From: a bacterium
GTDB lineage: Bacteria > Vulcanimicrobiota > Xenobia > Xenobiales > JADMJV01
Direction: 5' to 3'
NCBI GenBank assembly: GCA_018266105.1
Contig: JAFEBA010000010.1
Coordinates: 221,539-285,538, forward strand
Length of the DNA stretch: 64,000 nt
Under the pieces are notes generated by a model, which was given only the letters and a program-made list of their open reading frames with translations, ran no database searches and was not told the origin of the DNA. The translations under genes and the position numbers were made by a program. How positions within the stretch are numbered: position 1 is the stretch's first letter; each line of letters starts with the position of its first letter. Below, piece by piece: positions 1 to 8,659 of this stretch.

Positions 1-707
1 TTGCCCGAGTCAACGGCTGTGTCTTGAGCATAGATCTCTTTTTTTGACCACAGCGTCCCGGGGATCGTGCTGCCGACATCGCTGATGAACTTAGTACTCT
101 CGGTTGTTCCCGCTCGGAGCACGTCATTGGTGTGGATCTCGTCGTTGGATCGCACCCAATTGCGCATCTTGTCGCGACTGTGAACCTCCCAGGCTTTGTT
201 GCCACGCATGTCGATCATGCCGTTGCTTGAGGCGGCCGCATCGTAAAGGGGCTCCCCGACCATAAGCATCTCCAGGCCCGACTGAAATCCCCGAACCTCA
301 CCCCAAGCTGTGACCACAACAGAATCTTTGGGGACCGCGGCCAGTCCATTGGCTGCGGGTAGGCCCGAGGCCTGGCCCAACTGGTTCCTGATGGTGAGCC
401 GAAAACTGCGCCCGTCTTTAAACTCTCCCAGCAGTCCTGAGGCGGTCTGGCGAACGGTGAGCGAACCCATCACCTCGGGATAGCCAGTGAAGGGTCCCCG
501 ACCCCACGTTTGATTTTGCTCTAACTTGAAGCGCGCGTAACTGAGACCCGACTCTGCCGCCAGTTGAGCCTCCAGGCGGGCCTCCGCAGCTCGACCCAGG
601 CTGAAGTTGTCCTGGTTGACGACGAAAAAGGCGCCAACCATCATGGTCAGGATCACGGTCGAAAATAGAACGATGACGAGTGCCAGTGCCCGCTTGTTTT
701 TTCGCAT
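1..707 (-). CDS. PilX-like pilus assembly protein, partial (3' end beyond window)
   Basis: The start is the ATG at 707-705; the reading frame is open for 235 codons to the window edge, so the C-terminus is missing. The protein begins MRKNKRALALVIVLFS, a short basic leader followed by one N-terminal membrane helix. Next comes a stretch rich in Ala, Glu and Arg (about residues 33-60) that ends in an AAESGLSYARFKL-type motif, as in PilX-N type minor pilin proteins. There is no Glu5-type prepilin motif, so it is PilX/GspK-like rather than a canonical pilin. It lies 6 nt downstream of the GspJ-like gene and is the last visible member of a three-gene cassette. The N-terminus closely resembles that of the large PilX-like protein at 9059-11215. 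Role (inferred): minor component of a type IV pilus or type II secretion pseudopilus tip. Confidence 0.75.
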   Translation of the reverse strand, partial: MRKNKRALALVIVLFSTVILTMMVGAFFVVNQDNFSLGRAAEARLEAQLAAESGLSYARFKLEQNQTWGRGPFTGYPEVMGSLTVRQTASGLLGEFKDGRSFRLTIRNQLGQASGLPAANGLAAVPKDSVVVTAWGEVRGFQSGLEMLMVGEPLYDAAASSNGMIDMRGNKAWEVHSRDKMRNWVRSNDEIHTNDVLRAGTTESTKFISDVGSTIPGTLWSKKEIYAQDTAVDSG

Positions 708-713
708 CTCCGC

Positions 714-1403
714 CTACAATCTAGGCCAGGTGTTCTCGGCCTTGAATCGGAAAACCACTTCGGCGGCCTCAGCCAGGCTGCGGCGACCGTTCTGGGTGTG
801 ACCCTGCTCACCCCGAAGCCCAAGTCTGACCAGGATCACCTGATCTGCATCATTCTTCGTTACTGCAAACTGATGGACGTCCTGAGTCCAGGTCTTGCTG
901 GTGCCCAACTGTGCCTTGACGCTCGGGAGCATCTTATAGGATAGCACAGAGTTGTTGAAATCGTCCAATTCTTGCTGAAGCACCCCTGGAGCGCACATCG
1001 GGACGCTTGAAGAGACATCGTAGCTGATCAACTGACCCCGCGGCACCTGTTTGGTGGCAGTATAGACTGTGTATCCATTCCAAACCGGCTGACCGGTCAC
1101 GGCGTCGTAGGAACTGGTATGGGCCAGGCAGATCGAATCGCGCGCGACCGTAATCGTACCCGGCTCCAGGTTCACATTGACGGTGTCGCTGTTCACGCTC
1201 AGGGTATGAAAACTGGTCTGTCGGATATCTCGAGCCAATCGGGTCGAAATTCGCCGTAGTTGACCCTGCAAAGACTGTCTGACCATACCAAGCTGGAAGC
1301 TGTTGCTGCAGGTATTGAAGAGGACAAACATCACGCCGGAAATCAGCATTAAGAGGGAGAGGGCAATCACCAGTTCCAGGACGCTGAATCCTCGGCGACT
1401 CAT
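714..1403 (-). CDS. GspJ/PulJ-like pseudopilin
   Basis: This 229-residue protein has a classical prepilin leader: MSRRG followed by FSVLE (G at -1, F at +1, E at +5), then a hydrophobic helix to about residue 28. Such proteins are cleaved and N-methylated by the prepilin peptidase and packed through the N-terminal helix. The length and the position after a GspI/PilV-like gene fit GspJ. The start codon overlaps the upstream gene's stop as ATGA (1400-1403), which indicates translational coupling. The exact system (type II secretion, type IV pilus or a competence-like pseudopilus) cannot be told from this gene. No assembly ATPase, secretin or platform protein is in the window. Confidence 0.8.
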   Translation of the reverse strand: MSRRGFSVLELVIALSLLMLISGVMFVLFNTCSNSFQLGMVRQSLQGQLRRISTRLARDIRQTSFHTLSVNSDTVNVNLEPGTITVARDSICLAHTSSYDAVTGQPVWNGYTVYTATKQVPRGQLISYDVSSSVPMCAPGVLQQELDDFNNSVLSYKMLPSVKAQLGTSKTWTQDVHQFAVTKNDADQVILVRLGLRGEQGHTQNGRRSLAEAAEVVFRFKAENTWPRL

Positions 1404-1894
1404 TTCATGTTGCTCACGTAGACCAGACGCGAGAGCCGGACGGACTGGCGGCCATAGTCTCGACGGTTGCCGACAGACCTGGACTGATCCATCCAGTAAA
1501 CGGCCACGGTAACCTCATAGATATCGCCCATCTCGACCGCGTCGGGCGGCAGGCTGGGCTGAGTGAAAGCACATTCGGTCACGAACTCAGCGGTCGTACG
1601 GGGGTCCCGGTTGATGACTCCCTGGTTTCCCATCAAGGTCGGCCAGGTGGAGGGAGAGGCATCATTAACCTGACTCAAGACGGACTCCGCTATCCCCAAG
1701 GCGATAGATGAATCCAACCCCTTGGTCGAGGACTGAAAAAGCCTTAAGAAGAGGCCGATCAGAAACACGATGAAGACCAGCAAGAGGGCCATGGCCAGCA
1801 CGACTTCCCCCAGAGTATACCCTCGCACGTTTCTAAAGTTCGACAGCCTGATCAGCCAGCCTGCCAGGGAAAAAAGGGGCGTTACAGCCTGCAA
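1400..1894 (-). CDS. GspI/PilV-like pseudopilin
   Basis: The protein has up to 164 residues. The prepilin motif is RG followed by YTLGE and a long hydrophobic helix (VVLAMALLLVFIV). The start is uncertain. The longest frame opens with TTG at 1894-1892 and would give an odd 25-residue hydrophobic leader. A GTG at 1828-1826 would give MRG then YTLGE, a more normal leader. Neither has a good Shine-Dalgarno sequence. The gene lies 17 nt (or 83 nt, if GTG is used) downstream of the giant AAA+ gene on the same strand and overlaps the GspJ-like gene by 4 nt. It is the first pseudopilin of the cassette, probably an I/V-type minor pilin that nucleates with the J and X partners. Confidence 0.75.
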   Translation of the reverse strand: MQAVTPLFSLAGWLIRLSNFRNVRGYTLGEVVLAMALLLVFIVFLIGLFLRLFQSSTKGLDSSIALGIAESVLSQVNDASPSTWPTLMGNQGVINRDPRTTAEFVTECAFTQPSLPPDAVEMGDIYEVTVAVYWMDQSRSVGNRRDYGRQSVRLSRLVYVSNMK

Positions 1895-1911
1895 TGACCG
1901 CTGTGCTAGAA

Positions 1912-4900
1912 TCAGGCTTCTTGTTCGACCATCCGAGTTTCTTTGGTCACTTCATCCCAGGGTTTCTTGAGTGAGTGCTGGATCTTCCAGTCCATGCTCT
2001 CCCCGATGTAAGCACAGCTCGGACTGTTGATGCCTCCGCAGTAAGGACAGTGATATTCGAAGTGTTTGATCACGCTTTCCACAGTGACCAGCTTGCGCAC
2101 TTTAACTTTGACTGCTTCTAGCTTTTTAACGGCCTCTTCGGGCTCCACGCCCATCTTTTCGCTGAGCTTTTTGATGTAATCGCTGTTTACATCCGCTTCC
2201 TGGCGCTTCTGCTCAGCGGGGTCTGTGTTGAAGCGGGCTGCAAACTCCTGGTCGACGGCCGCTTGGGCGGCCAGCAATTGCTGGTCGGCGGCGTTGATTT
2301 GATCCCCACCGTCGTTTTCTTTCGGTTTGGCTGCGGTCTGAGTTTGCACAGCCGAAGCTATGGAAGGCTCCGGTTCATCGGGTTTCACGTATTTGGCTGT
2401 GCCAACCGATGCGCCCTTTTCCTTCATCAACGACGCAAAGCCGCGCTCGATCGCTTCGGGCGTGATTTCCTTGGCGGTGACCTGACGGCCAGCCTTCTTG
2501 GCCTCCATGAAGCCCGTCTTCTGCTGCTGAATAATGGCGTTCGCTAACTTTCGCACATCGCCGCCACTGGCCCAGTTGGGCGCGTTGCGCAGCTGTTCCA
2601 TGCGCTGAGCAAGCAGTTCTTCCGTGCCCGCACTGAAGCCCAGCCCTTTGGCCTCGATCTGTTTGCCCAGAGCTTTTATAGCCGACTGGGGCGTCATCGC
2701 TTCCAGAGTGAAACGGTGGCCAAAGCGGCGCTGTAAGCCTGGATCGATAGCAAGAAAATCGTTGATGCGGTCCGGGTAGTCAGCCACCGCAAGAATGAAT
2801 CTCCCGCGATTGTCCTCCATTTCTTTCAGCATAGTCTTGACGGCGTCTGCTTTGAACGCTTCGGGCGCACGAGCCAGGCCGCCCACTTCGTCGATGAAGC
2901 CCCCCTGTCCCCACATGCTCTCGAAAAGCTTCTTGACCTTATCGGTGGTCTGGCCCACAAAACCGGCCTGCAATTCCGCCCCCTGAGTCTCGGTGAGATC
3001 GGGGCTGGGCACGATGTCGTAAGAGGCCATCAGTTTGGTAAGCAGACGGGCAAGTGTGGTCTTGCCAGTGCCAGGCGGCCCGTCGATAATGAAGTAGGGC
3101 TCAAAGCTCTGCAACGGATCCGCGCCCGTTTCTTTGTCGAACTCAATCGAAGTGCAGATATCGCGCAACTGAGATTTGACCTCGTCCAGGCCCTCGAGCG
3201 CGTCGATCTCTTTCCAGACATCCTCAGGCTTGAGTTTCTTTTCTTCCGCGAAATCCTCGGGTGCCAGAGCCATCAACTGAGCCTTCGTCAGGTCGCCTTC
3301 TACCTGAGAAAGACGGGTGCTCTGCTTCTTGGTTGCCACCTCTACCATCGAATTGACCGAGCCCGCGTTACCGAAGTGCTTCATTTTGCGACGTTCCACC
3401 TCAAGGCGGTCCAGGGCGGCCTTGCGGGTTTCGTCATCCATCACGCGGTCTTTGCCCTTGGCCACCTTGTCCAGGATCTGGCCAAGTTCCTCGCGATTAT
3501 AGTCATCGAAAGGAATCGGAGTGAAGCGGCGCTCCGCGCCGTCGTCCACATCGCGGATCAGGTCTTTCATCTCGCCCTTATAGCCGGCTCCGATGAACAC
3601 CGTATCAGCGTATTCGGTGCTGCCCAGATACGGAATCATGGCTCGGAAGGCTCGCTTGCCATCAGCCGTGTCCTTCAACTGGTGCATCTCATCCACGAAA
3701 ATGACCGCGCCCTTGTTCTCCTCAAACAGTTTCTTCACGTTCTGCTCGGGAGTGCCATTGGCCATCAGGTCCTGAACTCGAACCTCCACCACCTTGGGAT
3801 TCTTCAGATAGCCGACCTTGTGCAGAGCCTCGCCGAACAGCTTGGCCACCGTGGTTTTGCCGGTGCCCGGATTGCCCTCAAAAAGCAGATTGAGACGCGG
3901 CCGCTCGCTGTTTAGTCCGTGGGCCTCCTGCTGCTTGCTCAATTTCAGCTGAGACAACACCGCCTTCAATTCTTTCTTGGCGCCCGTCAGACCGATCAGG
4001 CCCTCGAGCTCCATCAGCGGATCCTTCTCCTTGGGCAGTTTGGCCTGCTGCACATCGCTGACCGTGACGCGCGTGCCGGCCTGAGGCGAGCGCTGCAAAT
4101 ACTCGATCAGCTTGGTGCTGCGCTCGGTTTGAGCCGTTTTGATGCACTGCCAGAGGGTGTTGGCCTGAGCCACGCCGCCATCCTTGGCGCGAGCGGCCAC
4201 GGTGGCCCTGGCTTCCTCGCTTAGCTGATAGCCCTCCGACTTGGCGGTGGTAGCCACAAAATCGGCCATCTGGGCCGGGGTGAGCGGCTTGCTCTGAAAG
4301 CGCTGGCGAACCATGGTCGGCAGACTGCCGCGTAACTTATCCAGGTCCGGTCCACTGCCCTGAAGCAGCAGCGGGGTCTGACCGCCAAAGCGCTCCAAAT
4401 ACTTCTTGAGCACGCCAAACCCGGGGCTGTCCGGCTTGATTTGATCCAACTCGTTCAGATAGAGGAAGCTGCCGCGACCCGACTGAATCTGGCTTTCCAG
4501 CAACTTCTCCAGCTGGTCCGGATCCTTGTTGAACATCGCGGCCGGAATCTTGACCAGCGACTCGTCGGCCGACAGACGCGGCTGGTCCGGGCTGCGCATC
4601 TGGCGAAGATTCTCACCCAGAGCTCCGGCCAGAGCCTCCAGATTGTGATCACTGCTGCCCTCCAGCTCGAAGGTATAAGGCAGAATGGTCTTGGAGTTGA
4701 GATTGGAGACGCGATTGATGTCTTCCAGCTTCTTCAGCTCACCCAGGGGATCACCGGAAATATTCACGATCGGCTGGGGAATCTGCTCCTGCTGCATCTG
4801 AACCAGAGGAGCCGTATTCAGTTGCCCCTTGAAAAACGGCTGCTTCTCGAAAGCCTTGGTGGTCAGTGGAAATTCGCGACTGGTGCGCTCGCGGTCCAGC

Positions 4901-6534
4901 TGATAGCGGGCGAAAAGCTCAGCCGTGAAGTTTTCCTGACTCTGCAATCTAGTGGGTAGCTTGTCTTTCTCCGCCTTGAAAGCGTCCGCCAGGTCTCCCT
5001 GGACATGGGCCGGGTTGCCGCCCTTGGCGCCGATCACCTGATCATAGGCTTTGCCGATCTCGCGCAGCAGGGAGATGGGCTCCATCCGAAGCTGGCCGTC
5101 TGTCCACTGAGTGCGCACTGTGATGCGCGGAGCCTGACCTTTTTCAGCGATGTGGGCGCCCTCGGCCATATCGGCCAGCTCTTTGGTGGTCTCATTGTCG
5201 ACCATACGCCCCTGGAGTCCGGCCTCGGCATTGGAGACACGCTGGCGAGTTACGGTGATGGTGTAGTTGGCACCGGCCAGGTCCTTGAGCTGGTCCACGT
5301 GCAGACTGTTGAGGGTTTTGGCCAGCAGCTGAGCATCTTCGGCGCCCGCCGGCGGCTCAATGCGTAACAGTTTGCCGATCAATTCCTCCCGCTCTTTCCT
5401 GGCCTCGGGCGTGGCCCCCGCATAGCTGATCGGTTGCTCTTCCTTGGTGGCGAAGGTCTCCCCAAAGGTCAGGTTGGGTCCGATGCCCTCGGTCAATTTG
5501 AGCCAGGTGCCCGGGTTGGCTCCGACCAGGCGCTCTTCTGGACTCAGAGACTTACCTTCCAGAGCCGAGTTCAGGCTGGACTGAATCTGAGGCCATTCCA
5601 TCGGAAAGGCCTGATTGGCCAGTTGTCCCGGGCTGGGGATGGGTTCGCCGTTGGCCAGAGCCGCCGCCAGCTTCTCGTCCAGGCTGGCGCCCCAACGCGG
5701 CTTCAGGTCCTTGAGCAGTTCATTCTGCACGGCCTTCAGCTCGGGGTTCTTGGGAAGCTCAGTATTGGCATCCCCACCACGTGTTTGAGCAATCTCGTTC
5801 AAGGCCGAATAAGCCTGCGTGAAGTTAGTGAACTTCTGTTCGCTCCCCGCCGGATTCAGCAGGGTCTTCTGAGCCCGCTGTTGCTGCAAGTCGGTTCCGT
5901 TCTCGTGGATGCTCTCCAGGAACATCCGGCCCACTTCAGCGCCCGCTTTGGCGTCCATCGACTTCATCAGATGGCGCCCTACCTGGGCCAGCATCACTCC
6001 CACCGGGCTGCCCATTGCGTTAGCCATAGCGGTCAACGCAATGGGAATCGTGGCTGCTGCCTGTTGAGGAGGAAGCTTGTTGATGGCCGCTTCGGTGGCT
6101 TTGACCACAGCCTTCTCTTCAGGCGTGTTGCTGACGTTCCAGGTCAGACGAAAGGTGCCTTGCTTGCCCCCATTGGCTGGGGCGGCCACCGGGGCCGGGG
6201 TCTGGGGAGGGGTGGGCTGAGCTGGTGGGGAGGGCTGAGCTGGAGGATTCGGGCTGGGCTTCAGGCCCGACGTACCCATTTGAGAGGCGGCGACCGCACC
6301 GGCCACACCGGCCAAACTTCCCATCACCGCGCCGGCCATCAGGCCGGAACCCAACGCCAGCCCTGCCTGATTTTGCATCATCTGGTTCAAGCGCAACTGC
6401 TGTGCAGTCTGAGTCGAACTGGACTGCTGCGTTCCCGAAGTCTGGAATCTGTCCGCTGGCGAAGCAGCTGGTGCTGAGGGCCGCGCGGGGGTTGAGGTTA
6501 CGGGTCGGTTCGGGAAGAAGCTACCGATTTTCAT
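1912..6534 (-). CDS. Giant multidomain AAA+ ATPase (CbxX/SpoVK/EccA-type), two active modules
   Basis: The protein has 1540 residues. It starts MKIGSFFPNRPV, followed by a Pro/Ser/Ala-rich segment, a Gly/Ala-rich hydrophobic stretch (about residues 57-87, AGLALGSGLMAGAVMG) and a second Pro-rich linker. A long region of unknown function reaches about residue 640. Around residues 640-790 lies what looks like an AAA module with a Walker-B-like FLYLNELDQI and a helical lid but no P-loop. AAA1 has Walker A GNPGTGKTT near residue 886 and Walker B AVIFVDEMHQ. AAA2 has Walker A GPPGTGKTT near 1153 and a less hydrophobic Walker B, GGFIDEVGG. The C-terminus carries HCPYCGG (near 1495), possibly a zinc knuckle. 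CbxX-type modules remodel proteins, for example Rubisco by CbbX, or work in ESX secretion as EccA. The pseudopilin genes follow 17 nt downstream, so cotranscription is likely. Confidence 0.85.
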   Translation of the reverse strand: MKIGSFFPNRPVTSTPARPSAPAASPADRFQTSGTQQSSSTQTAQQLRLNQMMQNQAGLALGSGLMAGAVMGSLAGVAGAVAASQMGTSGLKPSPNPPAQPSPPAQPTPPQTPAPVAAPANGGKQGTFRLTWNVSNTPEEKAVVKATEAAINKLPPQQAAATIPIALTAMANAMGSPVGVMLAQVGRHLMKSMDAKAGAEVGRMFLESIHENGTDLQQQRAQKTLLNPAGSEQKFTNFTQAYSALNEIAQTRGGDANTELPKNPELKAVQNELLKDLKPRWGASLDEKLAAALANGEPIPSPGQLANQAFPMEWPQIQSSLNSALEGKSLSPEERLVGANPGTWLKLTEGIGPNLTFGETFATKEEQPISYAGATPEARKEREELIGKLLRIEPPAGAEDAQLLAKTLNSLHVDQLKDLAGANYTITVTRQRVSNAEAGLQGRMVDNETTKELADMAEGAHIAEKGQAPRITVRTQWTDGQLRMEPISLLREIGKAYDQVIGAKGGNPAHVQGDLADAFKAEKDKLPTRLQSQENFTAELFARYQLDRERTSREFPLTTKAFEKQPFFKGQLNTAPLVQMQQEQIPQPIVNISGDPLGELKKLEDINRVSNLNSKTILPYTFELEGSSDHNLEALAGALGENLRQMRSPDQPRLSADESLVKIPAAMFNKDPDQLEKLLESQIQSGRGSFLYLNELDQIKPDSPGFGVLKKYLERFGGQTPLLLQGSGPDLDKLRGSLPTMVRQRFQSKPLTPAQMADFVATTAKSEGYQLSEEARATVAARAKDGGVAQANTLWQCIKTAQTERSTKLIEYLQRSPQAGTRVTVSDVQQAKLPKEKDPLMELEGLIGLTGAKKELKAVLSQLKLSKQQEAHGLNSERPRLNLLFEGNPGTGKTTVAKLFGEALHKVGYLKNPKVVEVRVQDLMANGTPEQNVKKLFEENKGAVIFVDEMHQLKDTADGKRAFRAMIPYLGSTEYADTVFIGAGYKGEMKDLIRDVDDGAERRFTPIPFDDYNREELGQILDKVAKGKDRVMDDETRKAALDRLEVERRKMKHFGNAGSVNSMVEVATKKQSTRLSQVEGDLTKAQLMALAPEDFAEEKKLKPEDVWKEIDALEGLDEVKSQLRDICTSIEFDKETGADPLQSFEPYFIIDGPPGTGKTTLARLLTKLMASYDIVPSPDLTETQGAELQAGFVGQTTDKVKKLFESMWGQGGFIDEVGGLARAPEAFKADAVKTMLKEMEDNRGRFILAVADYPDRINDFLAIDPGLQRRFGHRFTLEAMTPQSAIKALGKQIEAKGLGFSAGTEELLAQRMEQLRNAPNWASGGDVRKLANAIIQQQKTGFMEAKKAGRQVTAKEITPEAIERGFASLMKEKGASVGTAKYVKPDEPEPSIASAVQTQTAAKPKENDGGDQINAADQQLLAAQAAVDQEFAARFNTDPAEQKRQEADVNSDYIKKLSEKMGVEPEEAVKKLEAVKVKVRKLVTVESVIKHFEYHCPYCGGINSPSCAYIGESMDWKIQHSLKKPWDEVTKETRMVEQEA

Positions 6535-6614
6535 GTTGTTGCCATTCTGTTAACACGGCCTTAAAACCTGTGTTCGTAGGCGAATCTTAGTACTTTCCCC
6601 GGCGAGGCAAAGCG

Positions 6615-6989
6615 CTATTTCGGCTGACTGCCCAGCTCGATGCGTTCCACCGTTTGCAGCAGAGACTGCACCGTCTGACCTTTGCCCACCACACCGACCA
6701 CGGTCGAGAGCTTGGGAACCTGACCGCAGGCCTCACCCAGTAGCAGAACCTTCATCTGGGGCTCGGTGCGATTCAAGAAGGCCAGCCAGTTGGAGGTGGC
6801 CAGACCCCCCATCCGACTGTCCAGGATTAACAACTGGGGATGGCAGGAGCCCACCAGTTGCAGAGTCTCGGCCGGGTCACTGCTTTCGGCCACGACTTCG
6901 TAGCGGCCCACCTGGGCCAGTGCGGCGCAAATATCCAGTCGGACGATCGGATACTCGTGAGCCACGACGATTTTATAGGTGTCCAGCAT
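6615..6989 (-). CDS. Stand-alone receiver-domain protein
   Basis: This 124-residue protein has the alternating pattern of a response-regulator receiver: KIVVAHE, then LLILDSRM with phospho-acceptor Asp57, then VGKGQT with Lys103. The acidic pocket that is usually DD is His11-Glu12, so metal binding may be altered. There is no output domain. The frame is open further upstream, to 7136. A strong AGGAGG lies 20 nt before the ATG at 6989, so a TTG six bases upstream of that ATG is a possible alternative start. The gene is divergent from the OmpR-type regulator at 7196 and lies upstream of the giant AAA+ gene on the same strand (80-nt gap). Confidence 0.7.
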   Translation of the reverse strand: MLDTYKIVVAHEYPIVRLDICAALAQVGRYEVVAESSDPAETLQLVGSCHPQLLILDSRMGGLATSNWLAFLNRTEPQMKVLLLGEACGQVPKLSTVVGVVGKGQTVQSLLQTVERIELGSQPK

Positions 6990-7163
6990 AAGCAAGTTGA
7001 TAGCCTCGACCCTCCTGAAAATTTCCCCCGCCTGGTGGCTGGGGCGGTTGGGCGGGCGCTGCGCCTCCTCCCAACCGCCCCGGTTCAGGGCACCGGGACC
7101 CTCCCAAACCGGCTTCCTTGGTTGCACTATAGGCAAGAAAAGCGACGGAACATCAAACCGATT

Positions 7164-7181
7164 GCGTACGATTCGCGTACG
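7164..7181 (+). promoter_or_regulatory. Tandem GCGTACG direct repeat upstream of OmpR-type regulator
   Basis: Two identical heptamers GCGTACG occur at 7164-7170 and 7175-7181, with an 11-bp period. OmpR/PhoB-family regulators typically bind tandem direct repeats with 10-11-bp spacing. The gene starting at 7196 encodes such a regulator, so autoregulation is plausible. The repeats lie only 14 nt before the start codon, which would fit repression better than activation. Confidence 0.4.
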
Positions 7182-7195
7182 GAAAGGGTCTGGGG

Positions 7196-7921
7196 ATGAA
7201 TGCCGAAGGCCGTTTGAACGTGAAAGAAACTCATTGCGGAAGAGTCCTGGTGGTCGAGGATGACCTGCGGGTGGCGGAAATGATCCGATTCGCTCTGGAG
7301 TCAGCCAACTTTCAGATGGTGCACGTGGACGACGGCCGGGTCGGACTGGAGCAGGCCGTATCCGGTCAGTTTGACGTCATCTTGCTGGACATTCGCCTGC
7401 CCGGAATGGACGGCTATTCCATCTGCCGAGAAGCCCAGAAACAAGTCACCACACCCATCATGATGCTGAGCGACCGGCGTGAAGACCTGGACAAGGTGCT
7501 GGGTCTGGAGACCGGAGCGGACGACTACCTGGGCAAACCCTTCAACCCCCTGGAACTGGTGGCCCGAGTCAGAGCCTTGCAACGCCGCAAACGCCTGGGC
7601 GCCCCGGAAGTGGCCAGCGAAGATCGCCTGCAGTTGGGCCATCTCCAAATCACCCCTTCTTCCCGCCAGGTGACCATCCAGGGCCAGCCCGTCCATCTCA
7701 CCGCCACCGAATTCGAAGTGCTGGTGACCATGGCCCGGCGTCCGGGTCGCGTCTTTACGCGTCAAGACCTGATCGATCTATGCTGGGGCTCGGATTGGGT
7801 GGGCTTTGAAAAAACCGTGGACGTTCACCTCAGGCGCATGCGCAAGAAGTTTAGCGAATGGACCGATCACGACTACATCAAATCCGTTCGAGGCGTGGGT
7901 TACCGACTCGAACCGGGCTAA
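7196..7921 (+). CDS. OmpR/PhoB-family response regulator
   Basis: This 241-residue regulator has a receiver domain (about residues 15-130) with acidic pair Glu21-Asp22, phospho-acceptor Asp65 in LLDIRLPG, Ser92 and Lys114 in YLGKPF. A winged-helix Trans_reg_C domain (about 140-238) follows, with the usual TATEFEVL, GRVFTRQDL and VDVHLRRMRKK motifs and the terminal SVRGVGYRL. It is a DNA-binding transcription factor activated by phosphorylation. No histidine kinase is adjacent. Its neighbours are a divergent lone receiver gene upstream and a convergent pseudopilin cassette downstream (3-nt gap), so the targets could be the pilus genes; that is inference. The ATG at 7196 is preceded by GGAAAGGG. 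Confidence 0.93.
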   Translation: MNAEGRLNVKETHCGRVLVVEDDLRVAEMIRFALESANFQMVHVDDGRVGLEQAVSGQFDVILLDIRLPGMDGYSICREAQKQVTTPIMMLSDRREDLDKVLGLETGADDYLGKPFNPLELVARVRALQRRKRLGAPEVASEDRLQLGHLQITPSSRQVTIQGQPVHLTATEFEVLVTMARRPGRVFTRQDLIDLCWGSDWVGFEKTVDVHLRRMRKKFSEWTDHDYIKSVRGVGYRLEPG

Positions 7922-7924
7922 ACT

Positions 7925-8659
7925 CTAGTTGCCGGTGGCCACGCTAAACTGCTGAGCCACCGTAAACGGCCCCTGAGACAGCGGCACATTGCCCAGAGCC
8001 AGCTTCCGCCGGGCTTCAGCCACACTTACTGCCCGCAGCTCGATAATCCACATGGGAGCCCCCCGGATCACCCGCAATTGAAGCAATTGATCACAGACGA
8101 CCTGCTGATTGGGGCCCAGAGCGTAGGTGGTGGGCTGCGTAAGCCAGCTGGTCCAGCCCGAGTTAATGGTCGAGGAAGCCGGGTCAACACGTCGGACCAG
8201 CCACTTGAACGGGTGCTGTTGCTCATATCCCTGGGCATCGGCCGCACCCGCCACCACCGTATTTCCGCCCGGATTCGGCCGATTCGGGATCACCCCATAG
8301 TAGGTGATCTGGCTGGCGAAATTTGGGCTTCCATCGGCCTGCACCGACCAGTTGGCCCCGCTGGTGCCAGCATCCGAAGAAAGAAAGGTCAGGGCATCGC
8401 TGTCTTTTCCAGGGGGCAAATGGGGCGGCACGGCCGCCACCGCCCACTGATTGGCCTTGCTTCCCGAATTGGCCAGGTCTCGCTGCAGACTGGCTTTGGC
8501 CTTGAGGATGTTGCGCATCGCCTCATCCTTGCCACCCGCCTTTCGCCAGATGTCACCCACATCGCGAAAGGCCGTCACCATCAAAATCGAGACCAGCGCG
8601 AAAATGCTGCAGGCCAGCGTCAACTCCACAATGGTGAAAGCTCGCTGGCTACTGCGCAT
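7925..8659 (-). CDS. GspJ/PilW-like pseudopilin, second cassette
   Basis: Starting at the ATG at 8659-8657 the protein has 244 residues and begins MRSSQRAFTIVELTLA. This is a prepilin leader with F at +1 and E at +5 but Ala instead of the usual Gly at -1. A hydrophobic helix follows to about residue 30. The frame is open another 82 codons upstream, but that stretch is Arg/Pro-rich and overlaps the previous gene, so the internal ATG is preferred. It overlaps the I/V-like gene by 11 nt and is the last gene of the cassette, facing the response regulator gene. Probable minor pseudopilin processed by prepilin peptidase, which accepts Ala at -1 in some substrates. Confidence 0.75.
   Translation of the reverse strand: MRSSQRAFTIVELTLACSIFALVSILMVTAFRDVGDIWRKAGGKDEAMRNILKAKASLQRDLANSGSKANQWAVAAVPPHLPPGKDSDALTFLSSDAGTSGANWSVQADGSPNFASQITYYGVIPNRPNPGGNTVVAGAADAQGYEQQHPFKWLVRRVDPASSTINSGWTSWLTQPTTYALGPNQQVVCDQLLQLRVIRGAPMWIIELRAVSVAEARRKLALGNVPLSQGPFTVAQQFSVATGN

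Noticed and set aside
5434..6477. Plus-strand open frame of 347 codons opposite the AAA+ gene N-terminus
   Set aside because: The Gly/Arg/His-rich product mirrors the Pro/Ala-rich coding strand, and the start has no ribosome site.
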